Positions 22,978-32,553 of a DNA stretch of 64,000 bases are shown piece after piece. Position 1 is the stretch's first letter, and every line of letters starts with the position of its first letter. The notes below the pieces were generated by a model that did not search any database, was not told the DNA's origin, and saw only the letters and a program-made list of their open reading frames with translations. The DNA is from Gremmenia infestans (taxonomy: Eukaryota; Ascomycota; Leotiomycetes; Helotiales; Hamatocanthoscyphaceae), in contig JAFEVB010000001.1 in the NCBI GenBank assembly GCA_032629725.1, forward strand, positions 1 through 64,000, read 5' to 3'. A program made the translations under genes and the position numbers.

Positions 22978-24744
22978 TTACGCAGCTGATTCAATCGCTG
23001 TTTGGTTTTGTGAGTCGGCCCTGATATATTCGCTTGCCTTGTCTGTGTTTGCGAGAGGGGGGAATACCATGCTTGCCCACGACGTGTTGATCTCCTTTTC
23101 GAGCCAAGCAGTCCAAGTTGGGATGCCACCAAAGTAGAACAAGACACCAACAGCCTTACCGGGTATATTTGCCCCGACAAACCATGCGCGGGTTGAAGTA
23201 GCAGATTCCGCAAATAACGTGGCCCTGAATTCCCCGGTGAGGTGAGACGACCAGGCATCCACGGCAGTCTCAGACACGTCGATTTTTGCGAGCTTGTTCT
23301 TCTCCATATGACGAAGAGTTTTGCCGATCCACTTCACTCCTATCTCCAAGACAACTGGCATATTTCCAAAAGGAACGTGTGGGCCACAAACCAAGAACAT
23401 GTTAGGAAATCCAGGGACAAGGACCCCGGCGAATGTTTCGAGCTTCTTTCCCCAAAAGTCTTTTAACGATTTATCTTGACTGCCTTTCACGTCTATTTCA
23501 TCAAGTGCGCCGGTGGCGGCATCGAATCCTAAAGCGAAAATGATAATGTCGAATTCGTGTTCAGTCCCAGAACTGGTGCGAATCCCCTTTTCGTAAAGAT
23601 CAATGTCGTCTCGACTTATATCAACCAGCTTGACATTGGGTCGATTGAATGCTTCGTAGTAGAAGTGCCCACACGGCGGACGCTTAGAAAGAAAGGGGTG
23701 TTTTGGAGAGAGGATCTTTGCCGTGTCCGGGTCTTGTACAATGGCGCTAATCTTTTGACGCAGGTATTCCGAGGCAATGTCATTAGCTTCCTGATTCGTG
23801 AAAAGCTCGTCAAAGGTCTCGAAATGAAAGTGGAAGCCACCAGCTTCCCATCCCGCATCAAAGATTTGCTTGATTTTATCAGGGTCTGCCACGCTCTGAA
23901 TCGTTCTCCCTGGTTTTGTCATTTTCAGACCAGAAGTGTGCGTGCTTGCACGATGCCATGTAGCATCATAGTCCTGCTTGATTTCGGTAGCCTCATTCTC
24001 ATCGATAGTGTAGTTTCGGCCAGGAAGCACATAATTCGGTGTTCGTTGGAATACCGTCAATTCTTTTGCTACATGAGCAAGCTTTGGGATGATCTGGACT
24101 CCTGTGGCACCAGTTCCAATAATGGCGACACGCTTGCCATGGAAATCGACCGGATGTGTGGGCCAGTTGGACGTCTGGTACCACTGACCAGTATATGATT
24201 TGAGCCCGGCAAAAGGTGGAATCTTTGCAATTGACAAAGGTCCAGAAGCGGCCAGGAAGTAGCGGCACGTCGTAGATAACCCAGCTGCGGTACTGACTGT
24301 CCAGATATTCTCGCTATCACTGCAATGTGCAGCCTTAATACGTGTATCAAAATCGATCTTCTTACGCAGATCGAAGCGGTCTGGTTCCAGTGTTAGTAGG
24401 TGAGACGGGCCATGCCCAGTTTTGGCCAACTATCTAGGAGAAGGAAACAACTGACCAACAACACTGCCTAAGTAACGCTGAACCTCTTGTTGGGTAGGGT
24501 AACGTTCACTGTAATTCCATGCGTCTTCCAGCCCCGGTGTGAAATTCATCGCATAGACCCATGCTTCGCTATCTGTTCGGGCTCCAGGATAGCGATTCCA
24601 GTACCATGCACCACCCACATCGGATCCAGCCTCGAAACACTTCACGGTCAGGCCAAGCTGACCAAGTTCCCATAACGACCGAATTCCACTGAATCCAGCG
24701 CCAACGACGATGGCATCGTAATCAGGAATCTTAGGAGACATCAT
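22978..24744 (-). CDS. Baeyer-Villiger monooxygenase (2)
   Basis: Exons 24744-24456 and 24380-22978 give 563 residues. The intron has donor GTCAGT and branch site CTAAC. VVGAGFSGIRS is the FAD motif, GGAWYWNRYPGARTDS is typical of the family, IIGTGATGVQI is the NADPH motif, and FGNMPVVLEIGV lies near the C-terminus. The fingerprint FxGxxxHxxxWP reads YTGQWYQTSNWP, so the His is Gln and the Phe is Tyr. It should still be a flavin monooxygenase acting on ketones, perhaps with altered substrate range. It differs clearly from BVMO (1), so the pair is not a recent duplication. The promoter carries TCGG-N6-CCGA 204 bp upstream. Confidence 0.92.
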
Positions 24745-24947
24745 GGGCTCTGGAGGAAGTAGAGATCAGGTGCGACTTTTGGCTAAAAATGATGAGACGG
24801 AATAGTTCTATAAGAGGATCTGAAGACCAGGCACTTTTTATCGTTGCTTTTATCACTTCACTACTTGTACATACTCGACCATTGCTACACCCGATACTAC
24901 TATGAGGCTGCAATCAAGTGGCCTGTTCTGTCCGTGAATTGATTGGC

Positions 24948-24961
24948 TCGGTGTCAGCCGA
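24948..24961. promoter_or_regulatory. putative Zn2Cys6 operator TCGG-N6-CCGA (site 4)
   Basis: The bases read TCGG TGTCAG CCGA. The site is 204 bp before the BVMO (2) ATG. A further CCGACGGTCGG run overlaps its right edge. Confidence 0.62.
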
Positions 24962-26037
24962 CGGTCGGCTGTTAAGAATTACGAGCAAAAGTAAAAATAT
25001 ACGCATGTTTTACCTTACCCGGTCAAATTAGCTCAGTTGACTACGAGACTAAGAGATAACCGGGCCCCGGAACTTCGGCGCGGTTCATATTCGGGGACTA
25101 GAATTCTGGAGCGTCCGAAGGAAAACAGAACCTGCAATGTCTTCACAACATTTAGTTTCTATTAAACAACCCCTGGTCAGTTCGCTTCCGGCTTTCCATG
25201 CTGTGTCATTTCAGGACTACAGTAGGCCACGTGTATCGGCTTTAAGATCAGTGAGTGTACTATACATCTATTCATCAGCATTAGCTCTTTACTGTACGAG
25301 CCTTCTACACATAGGATGCTTCGCTTTATACATGGCCGGATAGGGCACCGCACATGTGTCTCTGAACTTCTGAACATCTGAACAATGTCGTCGTTCGCAA
25401 TTGATATCACCGCACCACAGAAAAAGTGCCAGTCATAAGACCAGGAAAAGAGGCCAAGGGGCCTAATAGCAATAGCTGCTTCTGACGGATCTTAAACCAA
25501 TCACGGTAGGAAAAGCGGAGAGGTGGAGGTGGGGATGGCTGCTCTTCTAGGGTAAGCCTTATGAGCTACACTACATTATGACCCCATAGATGTAGATAGA
25601 TCAGACCCATCCTTGCTCAGCAAAGTACTTTATATATATACATATGGGATAAATGTATATGTATATTTATATTTGTACTTGTATTTATATTTATTTTTAC
25701 ATATTGAAAGCATACAGCAGAAACGCACTAGCCCCACCCCCGCACCCCACTTACCCCATAAAATGTGTTCGGGCATCTCCAGAAGTCGCTTCACCCATCC
25801 GCGATTGGGTCCGCTTGTCTTAGATAGGCTTAGCGTGTAGTTAGCGCTAGATTGGCGTCCTACCCCGCACCCGCCCCCGCCCCGCCCCGCCTTACCCTGG
25901 CAGGTTTGGGGCACTGCAGCAACGACGTGCCTGAAGCAGATCCCCACCACGTTCTTTCATCATTTTCATTCCTGCAGAATCAACGTCAATCTCAATCTCA
26001 ACCTCAACCTCAACTTCAACTTCAACCTCAATTTCAC

Positions 26038-26040
26038 CTT

Positions 26041-26125
<85 letters not shown>

Positions 26126-26127
26126 CA
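26038..26127. repeat. (CTTTCA)15 hexamer tandem repeat
   Basis: Fifteen perfect CTTTCA units (90 bp) follow a degenerate CTCAAC/TTCAAC tract from about 25985. The array ends 98 bp before the ATG of the Zn2Cys6 gene at 26226, so it lies in its promoter or 5' leader. The strand is almost purine-free. Confidence 0.95.
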
Positions 26128-26225
26128 ACTGCAAATTCAAACTGTTACCTACCTACTGATATTGTGACCTCTCATACGTGACCTCAACATCTTTCAGTAA
26201 CCTACCCTACAGTAGCCTTTGCCCA

Positions 26226-28661
26226 ATGGTAGAACGATCAAAAAGTTCGACAACAGGAACAGGTACCAGTACGTTCCAGCGTGCCGGGATCGCCTGCCAG
26301 AACTGTCGCCTCCGTAAGGTAAAGGTCAGGCCACCCACCCGCCCGCATCTTCTTATTCTCCCTACGAGTACTCCATTGTCCCTATTCCCTCGCAAGACCA
26401 AGACTGTACTGAAGCCTTCTTTCCTTCTCTTTAGTGCGATGCGCAGTCCGTCTCGCTGGGTGAAGAAGCGTGTACCCCGTGTCGACGAGCTGGCCAGGAT
26501 TGCCTGCTGGACCCTCTATCAGACGGAAGAAGGTTGGTTAACGATGGAGAGAACCGCACATTTGCCATGGCTAATCTATTTTCGAGACGCAGATCTGTCA
26601 ACCGGAAATATGTCGATACTCTCCAACAACGGATAGAAATCCTCGAAGCGCTGAATCAAAGCAATCAAAGAACGGCCGGCGATGCGGGTTGGAGACCCAA
26701 TGAGAATAGTGGCGTTCCTCCTAACAATGCATCCGTATTACCATACAGCCTGAGGTACGTTGGCTGCGAATGAATGACCCAATCGTCTAGATGACCTTGG
26801 GCCGAACTATCGTGCCCGAACTTGACTGATTGTCCGTCTCCAGCTCAAGCACCGCACCATCTGCAGACACGGCTAATACAGACCCTCCTCCGAGCAATGA
26901 TACCAATACTAGCGAACCCACCCCGATGATAATGTCTTCCTGTTCCCAGCAAACGCTGCCCGTGTCGACGTCGACCTTGGTTAGGGGGAAGTCTCCAGAA
27001 AATTCAAATCCAAATGCTGCTCTACCGAGTTTCTACGGTGCAACATCTCACCTTCATGTCGTCTCACCTAGTGGGGATTCTGGTCTCAATCCCCTCGACG
27101 AAGCTGAAACAGTCGAAATTGACCTTGATCCTACTTCACCCCATTTGCGAGACGATCTGTTTCAATCATTCTTCAAATATCAGACGCTTTGGGTTGATGT
27201 TGTGACCAAAGAATCATTCCTGACTCACCAGGCACATGGGAACCCATCCCGGTGGTATTCCAAGTTTCTGGAAAATGCCATACTAGCCTCTAGCACGCGA
27301 CTAAGCACCTCCAAGGCTGTACGCGCCCTGGGCTCTAAATATTTCGAGTCGGCCAAGGAGGACGTATTGAGTGCTATATCCGAGCCGACACCTGCGGCCC
27401 TGCAAGGGTTCCTTCTTTTGAGCGAGTATGAGGTTACACAGGGCAATGATCGCCCGGGCTGGATGTACTGTGGCAAGTCTGCTGCGCAACGACTTTGTGT
27501 GAAACATATCGACTGACTGATACAGGCATGGCTTGTCGAATGCTGTCAGATCTTGGTCTGCATGAGCTGGCAGGCAACATTGGCACTCCCGAAAAGACTA
27601 AAGAGTCGGCCAAAGAGAGTGACCTTGCCTACGCTCTGCTGTCGGCTTGCGTAGTCTACGAAGGCGTTTGGACCCTATATCTTGGCAGACCAAGCTCCAT
27701 CCCAAGATCGGTCATGAGTGTTGCCGTTTCGCGCTGCAAGGCGGGGCGAAAGTCGGATTCACCATGGCTGAATGCCTGGGTAGGGCTTTGCGTGCCTATG
27801 GCTGAAATATCCCATGTCTTGAACGACCAATCAGTCGGCGACTCCAACAGGTCTGCTTTGCTGCGCAAGCTCTTCAAACAGGTGGAGGAATGGTATGAAA
27901 GACTCCCACCAGAGTTGACATATAACGAAAGTCGTTTGACAAACATGGACCTGGCAGGATACGGCTTGCACACCCAGTACTGCAAAGTGCAGATCCTCTT
28001 GCGACAAGCGCTAGCCAGACCCCTAAACACTAGGAAGCGGCGATACTCTCAAACTACTGGTGACTCGGGGTCTCGGCCGTCATCCGATGATTCGGACGTC
28101 CTCATATACCGATATGCACTCCGCATAGCTCGCTTGTTCATCACATATCGAGAAGCGTTCGGAGTAGAGAAGATACCTTCGATCATGCTCGACAACGCCG
28201 TGGTGGCAGCCACTGCAATGCTTGCGCATACGGGCAGCCTCGACGAAGCTCAGCACGACAAGCTCTGGCTCCGCCAACTAGTGTTGAGCTTGGAAACGGT
28301 ACAGCCACATTTCCCAATCGTAGGCCGCATGCTCGATGCCTTGAGGCAGATCTGCGGCAGCGGCCCACTCTGTAGTATTTTACCATCCACAGTTCGTGCC
28401 CCGACAAATCCTCCTCCTCATGAGCCCTCCGCACTAAATCAGCCTAAAGATCTTGGCTCCAGGTCGAACGACGTACAAGGGGATGTAGGTACGGTGGGAA
28501 CTAGTCGGGATTTTGTCTGGGATGCCTTGGATTTGGAAATTGATTCGAGTATGTTCTTCGTAGGTGGACTTGATGATTTCTGCTTCGATCCTCCTACATC
28601 TGATACTTCGATCTCTAATTTAGCACTAGCGGCTCGTAGGTATCAAGACGTAAGTTATTAA
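26226..28661 (+). CDS. Zn2Cys6 transcription factor (2)
   Basis: Exons 26226-26324, 26435-26532, 26593-26754, 26844-27472 and 27526-28661 give 707 residues. The cluster CQNCRLRKVKC / CTPCRRAGQDC is built across intron 1. RRSVNRKYVDTLQQRIEILE is the linker and coiled coil. A Ser/Thr/Pro-rich stretch follows, then a Fungal_trans-like region (GWMYCGMACRM, DLGLH). Intron 4 uses a GC donor (GCAAGT). Intron 2 (26533-26592) is 60 nt and open, so it could be retained to give 727 residues. The stop follows a perfect donor (GTAAGT at 28651); an extra 3' exon from 28746 to 28895 is possible. It is a nuclear regulator with unknown targets; the nearest genes are BVMO (2) and the unknown protein at 30470. 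Confidence 0.88.
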
Positions 28662-29829
28662 TGTATCCATTTTATACCTAAGTTACGATTGATGATAAAG
28701 TCTCAAAATAAACTCTCATATCGATATGCTATGCTAAAAATTTAGGTCGCTCTCAAAGAATTCATTAACGACGTCAGCATAAATGCTTTTGAGACTTGCC
28801 ATATTCAGTGCCTACCAGGACTGCAAGTCGAAGCTGTCGATTCTCAGACATCATGTGCAAGAGCAGCTTTTCTAGATCCGAGAGGACAGCTCTAAAACTC
28901 TAGTAGCCTTCACCTGTTAAGATAGGGTACTGACGTACTTCAAGATTTTCTCCCCACGACGCGTGGGATCTATATGAGGAGGTTGAGCGTTTGGATTCCG
29001 TAGATACCAGCACCATTATAGAAAGAGCTGAGCTGCAGGAGAAACTGGAAGTCCTGGAGAAGGGTTTAATTGACCTGAACGCTTTTACCGCAAGATCTGA
29101 TTCACAGGCAAATTGGGATGCTAGACATGCTACTATATTATATTTATCAAAGACTCGCCAGTCTCATATCGCTCTTCATACTCTACAGGTTCAAGGAAAG
29201 GAGTATGCAATAAGACAGCTGCAGATTGGATTTCTGACTTGGTTTCAGCTATAGATATTCCGAGACGCCTATACTGGCCTTTAACCCCAGTATGCTTTAG
29301 AATGAGCCCAAAAAACCAATGTCGAGACTCACAAATAGGCAGTAGCCAAAATTCTCTACTTCCAAACGCTGTAACTGGAGGAAAATGCACCTCCCTCAAG
29401 GACTGTGTTCCTGAACCGAAGTACCAAAGCACCTCCCTGTCAATAACTTCTCTTTCCGGCCGATTGTCTCACACCTCCTCATGTCTAGTCAATACCCTCA
29501 AACCCAGTCCGACCCTGCCTCTTCGTGCTCTCGCATATTACCTCCTCGACTACAAACTCAGAGCATTCCCAACTATACATAACAGTCCTCCACAACCTTC
29601 ATGTTCATCCTCCTTTTACTCCTCCTCCTTTTCAACCTGGTATGTTGACTTATACTATTATAATTACACGCCTTAGATAGTGCTTAAACCGATATTTGAA
29701 CTTGCATAGACAGGATTTCTTCGATTGCTTCTATCTCTTCTTCGATATCTCGATCGTGTTCCTATTTATCATGCTTTTTGGTTTTCGTTGGTACAATTTC
29801 TTGAGCAACATGTCGTAGGTTGGATTTTG
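28662..29829. other. gene-poor stretch with short unsupported frames
   Basis: A frame at about 28955-29254 on the plus strand looks codon-like (DAWDLYEEVERLDSVD) but has no ATG and matches nothing I know. It may be a decayed exon. No other gene is seen. Confidence 0.4.
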
Positions 29830-30000
29830 GAGCAGGTTAGATTTCGACTATGACCCAAGGCGAATGACTTGCTTGACACCATCTTTGACGAGATGGTCTA
29901 AGAGCTGGTTGAGCGCGTGGTTAGTATAGCATACACATATTATTGAGCCTAGGTCGGCTACCTGTCGGTTGTGGAGTAAAGCTTTGATGATTGATACACC
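29830..30000 (-). pseudogene. fragment of a ZNFX1/NFX1-type superfamily 1 helicase
   Basis: The minus-strand frame reads SIIKALLHNRQ and then CVCYTNHALNQLLDHLV and VKQVIRLGS. This is the conserved helicase stretch that normally follows the GPPGTGKT Walker A loop in fungal RNA-helicase-like proteins of the ZNFX1 group. Here the Walker A loop is missing, a TAG stop (29848-29850) interrupts the expected GSRSKS continuation, and the rest of the roughly 1000-residue protein is absent. Confidence 0.7.
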
Positions 30001-30469
30001 GTCATTTAACGTTGTTTCAATCTTGAGCATTGCCCGTTACAGGGCGGGCGCCCAGCTTCCTTTTCCCATATTCATTCGCACAAGCACAGAGTCTAAAGCC
30101 ATACCAGTCGCCACTTGTATTGTTGGGCAAGGGCTACCGGATTGCAACAGTGATAACATAAAAAAAGAAGCAGCGTCAAGCTCACCAGGGCTTGAGATCT
30201 GTGATTCTTTCCAGAAAACATACTGATTCATAAGATGAACGGAAAAGAGAACGGTAACTCTCGCGGCTTGCCTTCGTTGTCAACGTCACAGTATTGCAAC
30301 TCGGGTGGAAGTACCGCGAGGACACAGCGCTTGACACCGTAGTTATCCAGTATTTTCAGGTTGGTTGGGATGAACCTTGGCTAGTTGCAAAGTAATAGGG
30401 ATCTACTATTTTGATCCGCTTCGCATTGGAATTCACGAGATGATGAGCCTCCAGCTAATTTTGAACATT
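30001..30469. other. probable gene debris
   Basis: Minus-strand frames at 30410-30235 (VKRCVLAVLPPELQYC) look partly coding but are interrupted. No complete gene can be built. They may belong to the same decayed locus as the helicase fragment. Confidence 0.35.
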
Positions 30470-31258
30470 TTAGGCTCTAAATATGCCTTTCCGCAACCTG
30501 GACAACTTGTCTGAGAAGATCATCGAAGTCCACATTCCATCATTAGACCACAAGTATTCTACATATGACGGCACAACATTCGGTCCTTCAGTCTCTCTCG
30601 AGACGAAAGGGGGGAGTCTTTCTTCAGCACCCAGCCGCAATCGTGCTTTAGGCTGAAGCGCATCAGCCAAAAGACTAACTCGAATGACTCTTTCCCTGAG
30701 GTAGAAGGTGAGCGTCCGACGCTTTGGGCCTGCTGGCAATTCCTCCTGCTCTTCGCCATCGCGTCTCACCTCGACCCTCCGCAGCTCATTCAAAGTCATC
30801 AACCTTTGCGGATTCGCCCACAGATCTCGGATTGACGTCGTCTCCCGGTCGACAATATACGCAGCAAGCGCAAAAGACCACATTAGACAATTTGACCGGG
30901 AAACTCTGTAGGTTCTCCATTGATCAATCAAGCAGTCACAATAGAACTTGATGTGGTCTATATCGTAGTGCGTGCGGCCACAGTACTCGGCTCGCAGCCT
31001 CTTGCCGTGCAGCTTCGATTCAGGCGAGGAGATATCATCCACACGAAGGACCAGTGGGAGAAGTCCATCTTTGAACATGACGAAGTATCCAAACTTGTCG
31101 GATGCCATTTCAGAGGTGATGTGGAAGAGGTGGGAGTCGACTAGGATTGAGAAATGATTGTGCCATGTAGGTGCTTTCCAGACGATGCGAGGCATGTGGA
31201 ATCGCCGACGAGGGCGCAAGGGTTCTCGAAAGCCGGTGATAAGGTAAACATCATGCAT
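30470..31258 (-). CDS. hypothetical protein, possible papain-like (LRAT/PPPDE-type) pattern
   Basis: This is a single-exon frame of 262 residues from ATG to stop. I do not recognise the family. The N-terminal third has a strand-like stretch WHNHFSILVDSHLFHIT; the middle has HIKFYCDCLIDQWRTY followed by SNCLMWSFALAAYIV. A His in an H-x-S-like strand and a later Asn-Cys at the start of a helix recall circularly permuted papain-like folds. That is only a pattern resemblance. The C-terminal 100 residues are Arg-rich and charged. No signal peptide or transmembrane helix is clear. It may be lineage-specific. Confidence 0.6.
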   Translation of the reverse strand: MHDVYLITGFREPLRPRRRFHMPRIVWKAPTWHNHFSILVDSHLFHITSEMASDKFGYFVMFKDGLLPLVLRVDDISSPESKLHGKRLRAEYCGRTHYDIDHIKFYCDCLIDQWRTYRVSRSNCLMWSFALAAYIVDRETTSIRDLWANPQRLMTLNELRRVEVRRDGEEQEELPAGPKRRTLTFYLRERVIRVSLLADALQPKARLRLGAEERLPPFVSRETEGPNVVPSYVEYLWSNDGMWTSMIFSDKLSRLRKGIFRA

Positions 31259-31743
31259 CGCTACGCAAGAAAGAGATGCTGTAGAGATGCGGAGATTAAA
31301 AATGTAAAGGTTGTCAGGAAATCAGAATATTGCGCCATAGCGCATAATGCTGAGTAAGCTGTTTCTATCACTTTCTATTGCAACCACCTACTGCGGGATT
31401 TATATACCTTTAAAGTTCTACTGCGCTAGGTGGGCAGCCCCTTTTAAAGTCATATAGGGCCAAGAATCGTTGGATTTGACAGAGTTATAGGAGCAAAGTG
31501 AGGCGCCTTATTGGAGAATATCTCGCTCTTGGGGAGCGGGTCCGGGGAAGTGGCGCCGCCGCGCCAGTCCTATTGCGGCAAAAGACCCTCCATATGTCGC
31601 TACCCCTTTAAGTAAAGCCTCGCTTAAAATATAGATGGTCTGCAGTAGAAATAGAAGGACTAGGGTCTCGTACGTATATAGGCTTCAAGCTCTCCACATT
31701 CTTTTTGCATCATCAGTAAGCTCCATCTTCGAAGAGAATCGAC
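31259..31743. promoter_or_regulatory. divergent promoter of the unknown protein and the TPR gene
   Basis: 485 bp with several TTTAAAG runs. A TATA-like TACGTATATAGG at about 31671 lies 70 bp before the TPR gene ATG. No operator is recognised. Confidence 0.4.
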
Positions 31744-32469
31744 ATGTCTTCTGGTGCGCCAGAACTCAGCAAGAATGACAGTCTCGTCTTGTCCCAAATC
31801 TTCGACCCTCTTCTCCCTAGCTCTCTTTCCACCACGCCTCTCATCAATACCGATCTAATTACAACCCTGCCATGCATTTCGTCCGACCTCCTGCCCGTAC
31901 TTCAATCGGTTGAGATTTCTGCCCTCGCGCCTCTCGATATTCCATCTCCATCTCCGCATCTTCTTCGACGTACCATCGATGAATTGACGGAGCTTATCAT
32001 TTCATGCCCAAAGTATCCTAGTGCGTACAATAATCGGGCACAAGCGCTACGTTTGCTACATGGGGATGATATTTATAGTGCTTGCGTGAGAGGTAGTACC
32101 CTGTGGCATGATCTTTGCACAGCGATTAAGCTTGCATCACCTCGTGAACAGGGTGAGAAGGTATGTGCACTACAAGGGCAGATACTGGGGTCTGCGTACG
32201 CGCAGAGGGGTTATTTGACATGGAAAGCTGCGAAAACCGGAGAGAAACGAGCAGAGGATGCGGAATCTCTGCTGCGAGAATTGAGCATGTCGATGAGCGG
32301 GCCGCTTGGAACTTTGATGAAGAGTGCACGGAGTGATTTAGAGATGGCGGGCAGGTATGGGTATGTGGAGGCTAGGAAGCTGGCTGTGAGTGCAAATCCT
32401 TATGCGAGGCTTTGTGGAAATGTTGTGGAAGAAGCTTTGAGCGCGGAGATTGAGAAGTTGAGGAGATAA
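31744..32469 (+). CDS. TTC36-like tetratricopeptide repeat protein
   Basis: This is an intronless gene of 241 residues. The N-terminus NDSLVLSQIFDP, the TPR segment YPSAYNNRAQALRLLHGD, the QRGYLTWK segment and the C-terminal NPYARLCGNVVEEAL follow the order and wording of animal TTC36. It is a soluble helical scaffold protein with about three TPR units. TTC36 in mammals binds and stabilises HPPD. Here the gene converges on an HPPD gene with 84 bp between the stops. The fungal protein is longer than human TTC36 (about 190) through an N-terminal insertion and a linker. Confidence 0.85.
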   Translation: MSSGAPELSKNDSLVLSQIFDPLLPSSLSTTPLINTDLITTLPCISSDLLPVLQSVEISALAPLDIPSPSPHLLRRTIDELTELIISCPKYPSAYNNRAQALRLLHGDDIYSACVRGSTLWHDLCTAIKLASPREQGEKVCALQGQILGSAYAQRGYLTWKAAKTGEKRAEDAESLLRELSMSMSGPLGTLMKSARSDLEMAGRYGYVEARKLAVSANPYARLCGNVVEEALSAEIEKLRR

Positions 32470-32553
32470 ATTTCTGGATTGCCGACGAAGCATGCTCTAT
32501 CTTGGTCATTAAAAAGGAACATATATAAATAAAGACTTCATTCCTATTATTCT

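Larger units (their letters stand above)
24745..26225. promoter_or_regulatory. divergent region between BVMO (2) and the second Zn2Cys6 regulator
   Basis: This is 1.48 kb without a gene. It holds site 4, an AT-rich microsatellite-like stretch at about 25630-25700, and the CTTTCA array at 26038-26127 close to the regulator ATG. Confidence 0.55.

Noticed and set aside
23557..24198. 213-codon frame antisense to BVMO (2)
   Set aside because: Shadow of a strongly coding strand; no motif, no promoter.
4584..24744. Secondary-metabolite synthesis cluster
   Set aside because: No polyketide synthase, peptide synthetase, terpene synthase or prenyltransferase is present in the block.
26038..26127. CRISPR array or internal telomere repeat
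   Set aside because: Units are six bases with no spacers, and CTTTCA is not the telomere hexamer of this chromosome.
25852..26181. Ser-Leu repeat protein, or Lys-Val repeat protein on the other strand
   Set aside because: Both come only from translating the CTTTCA array; they are not genes.
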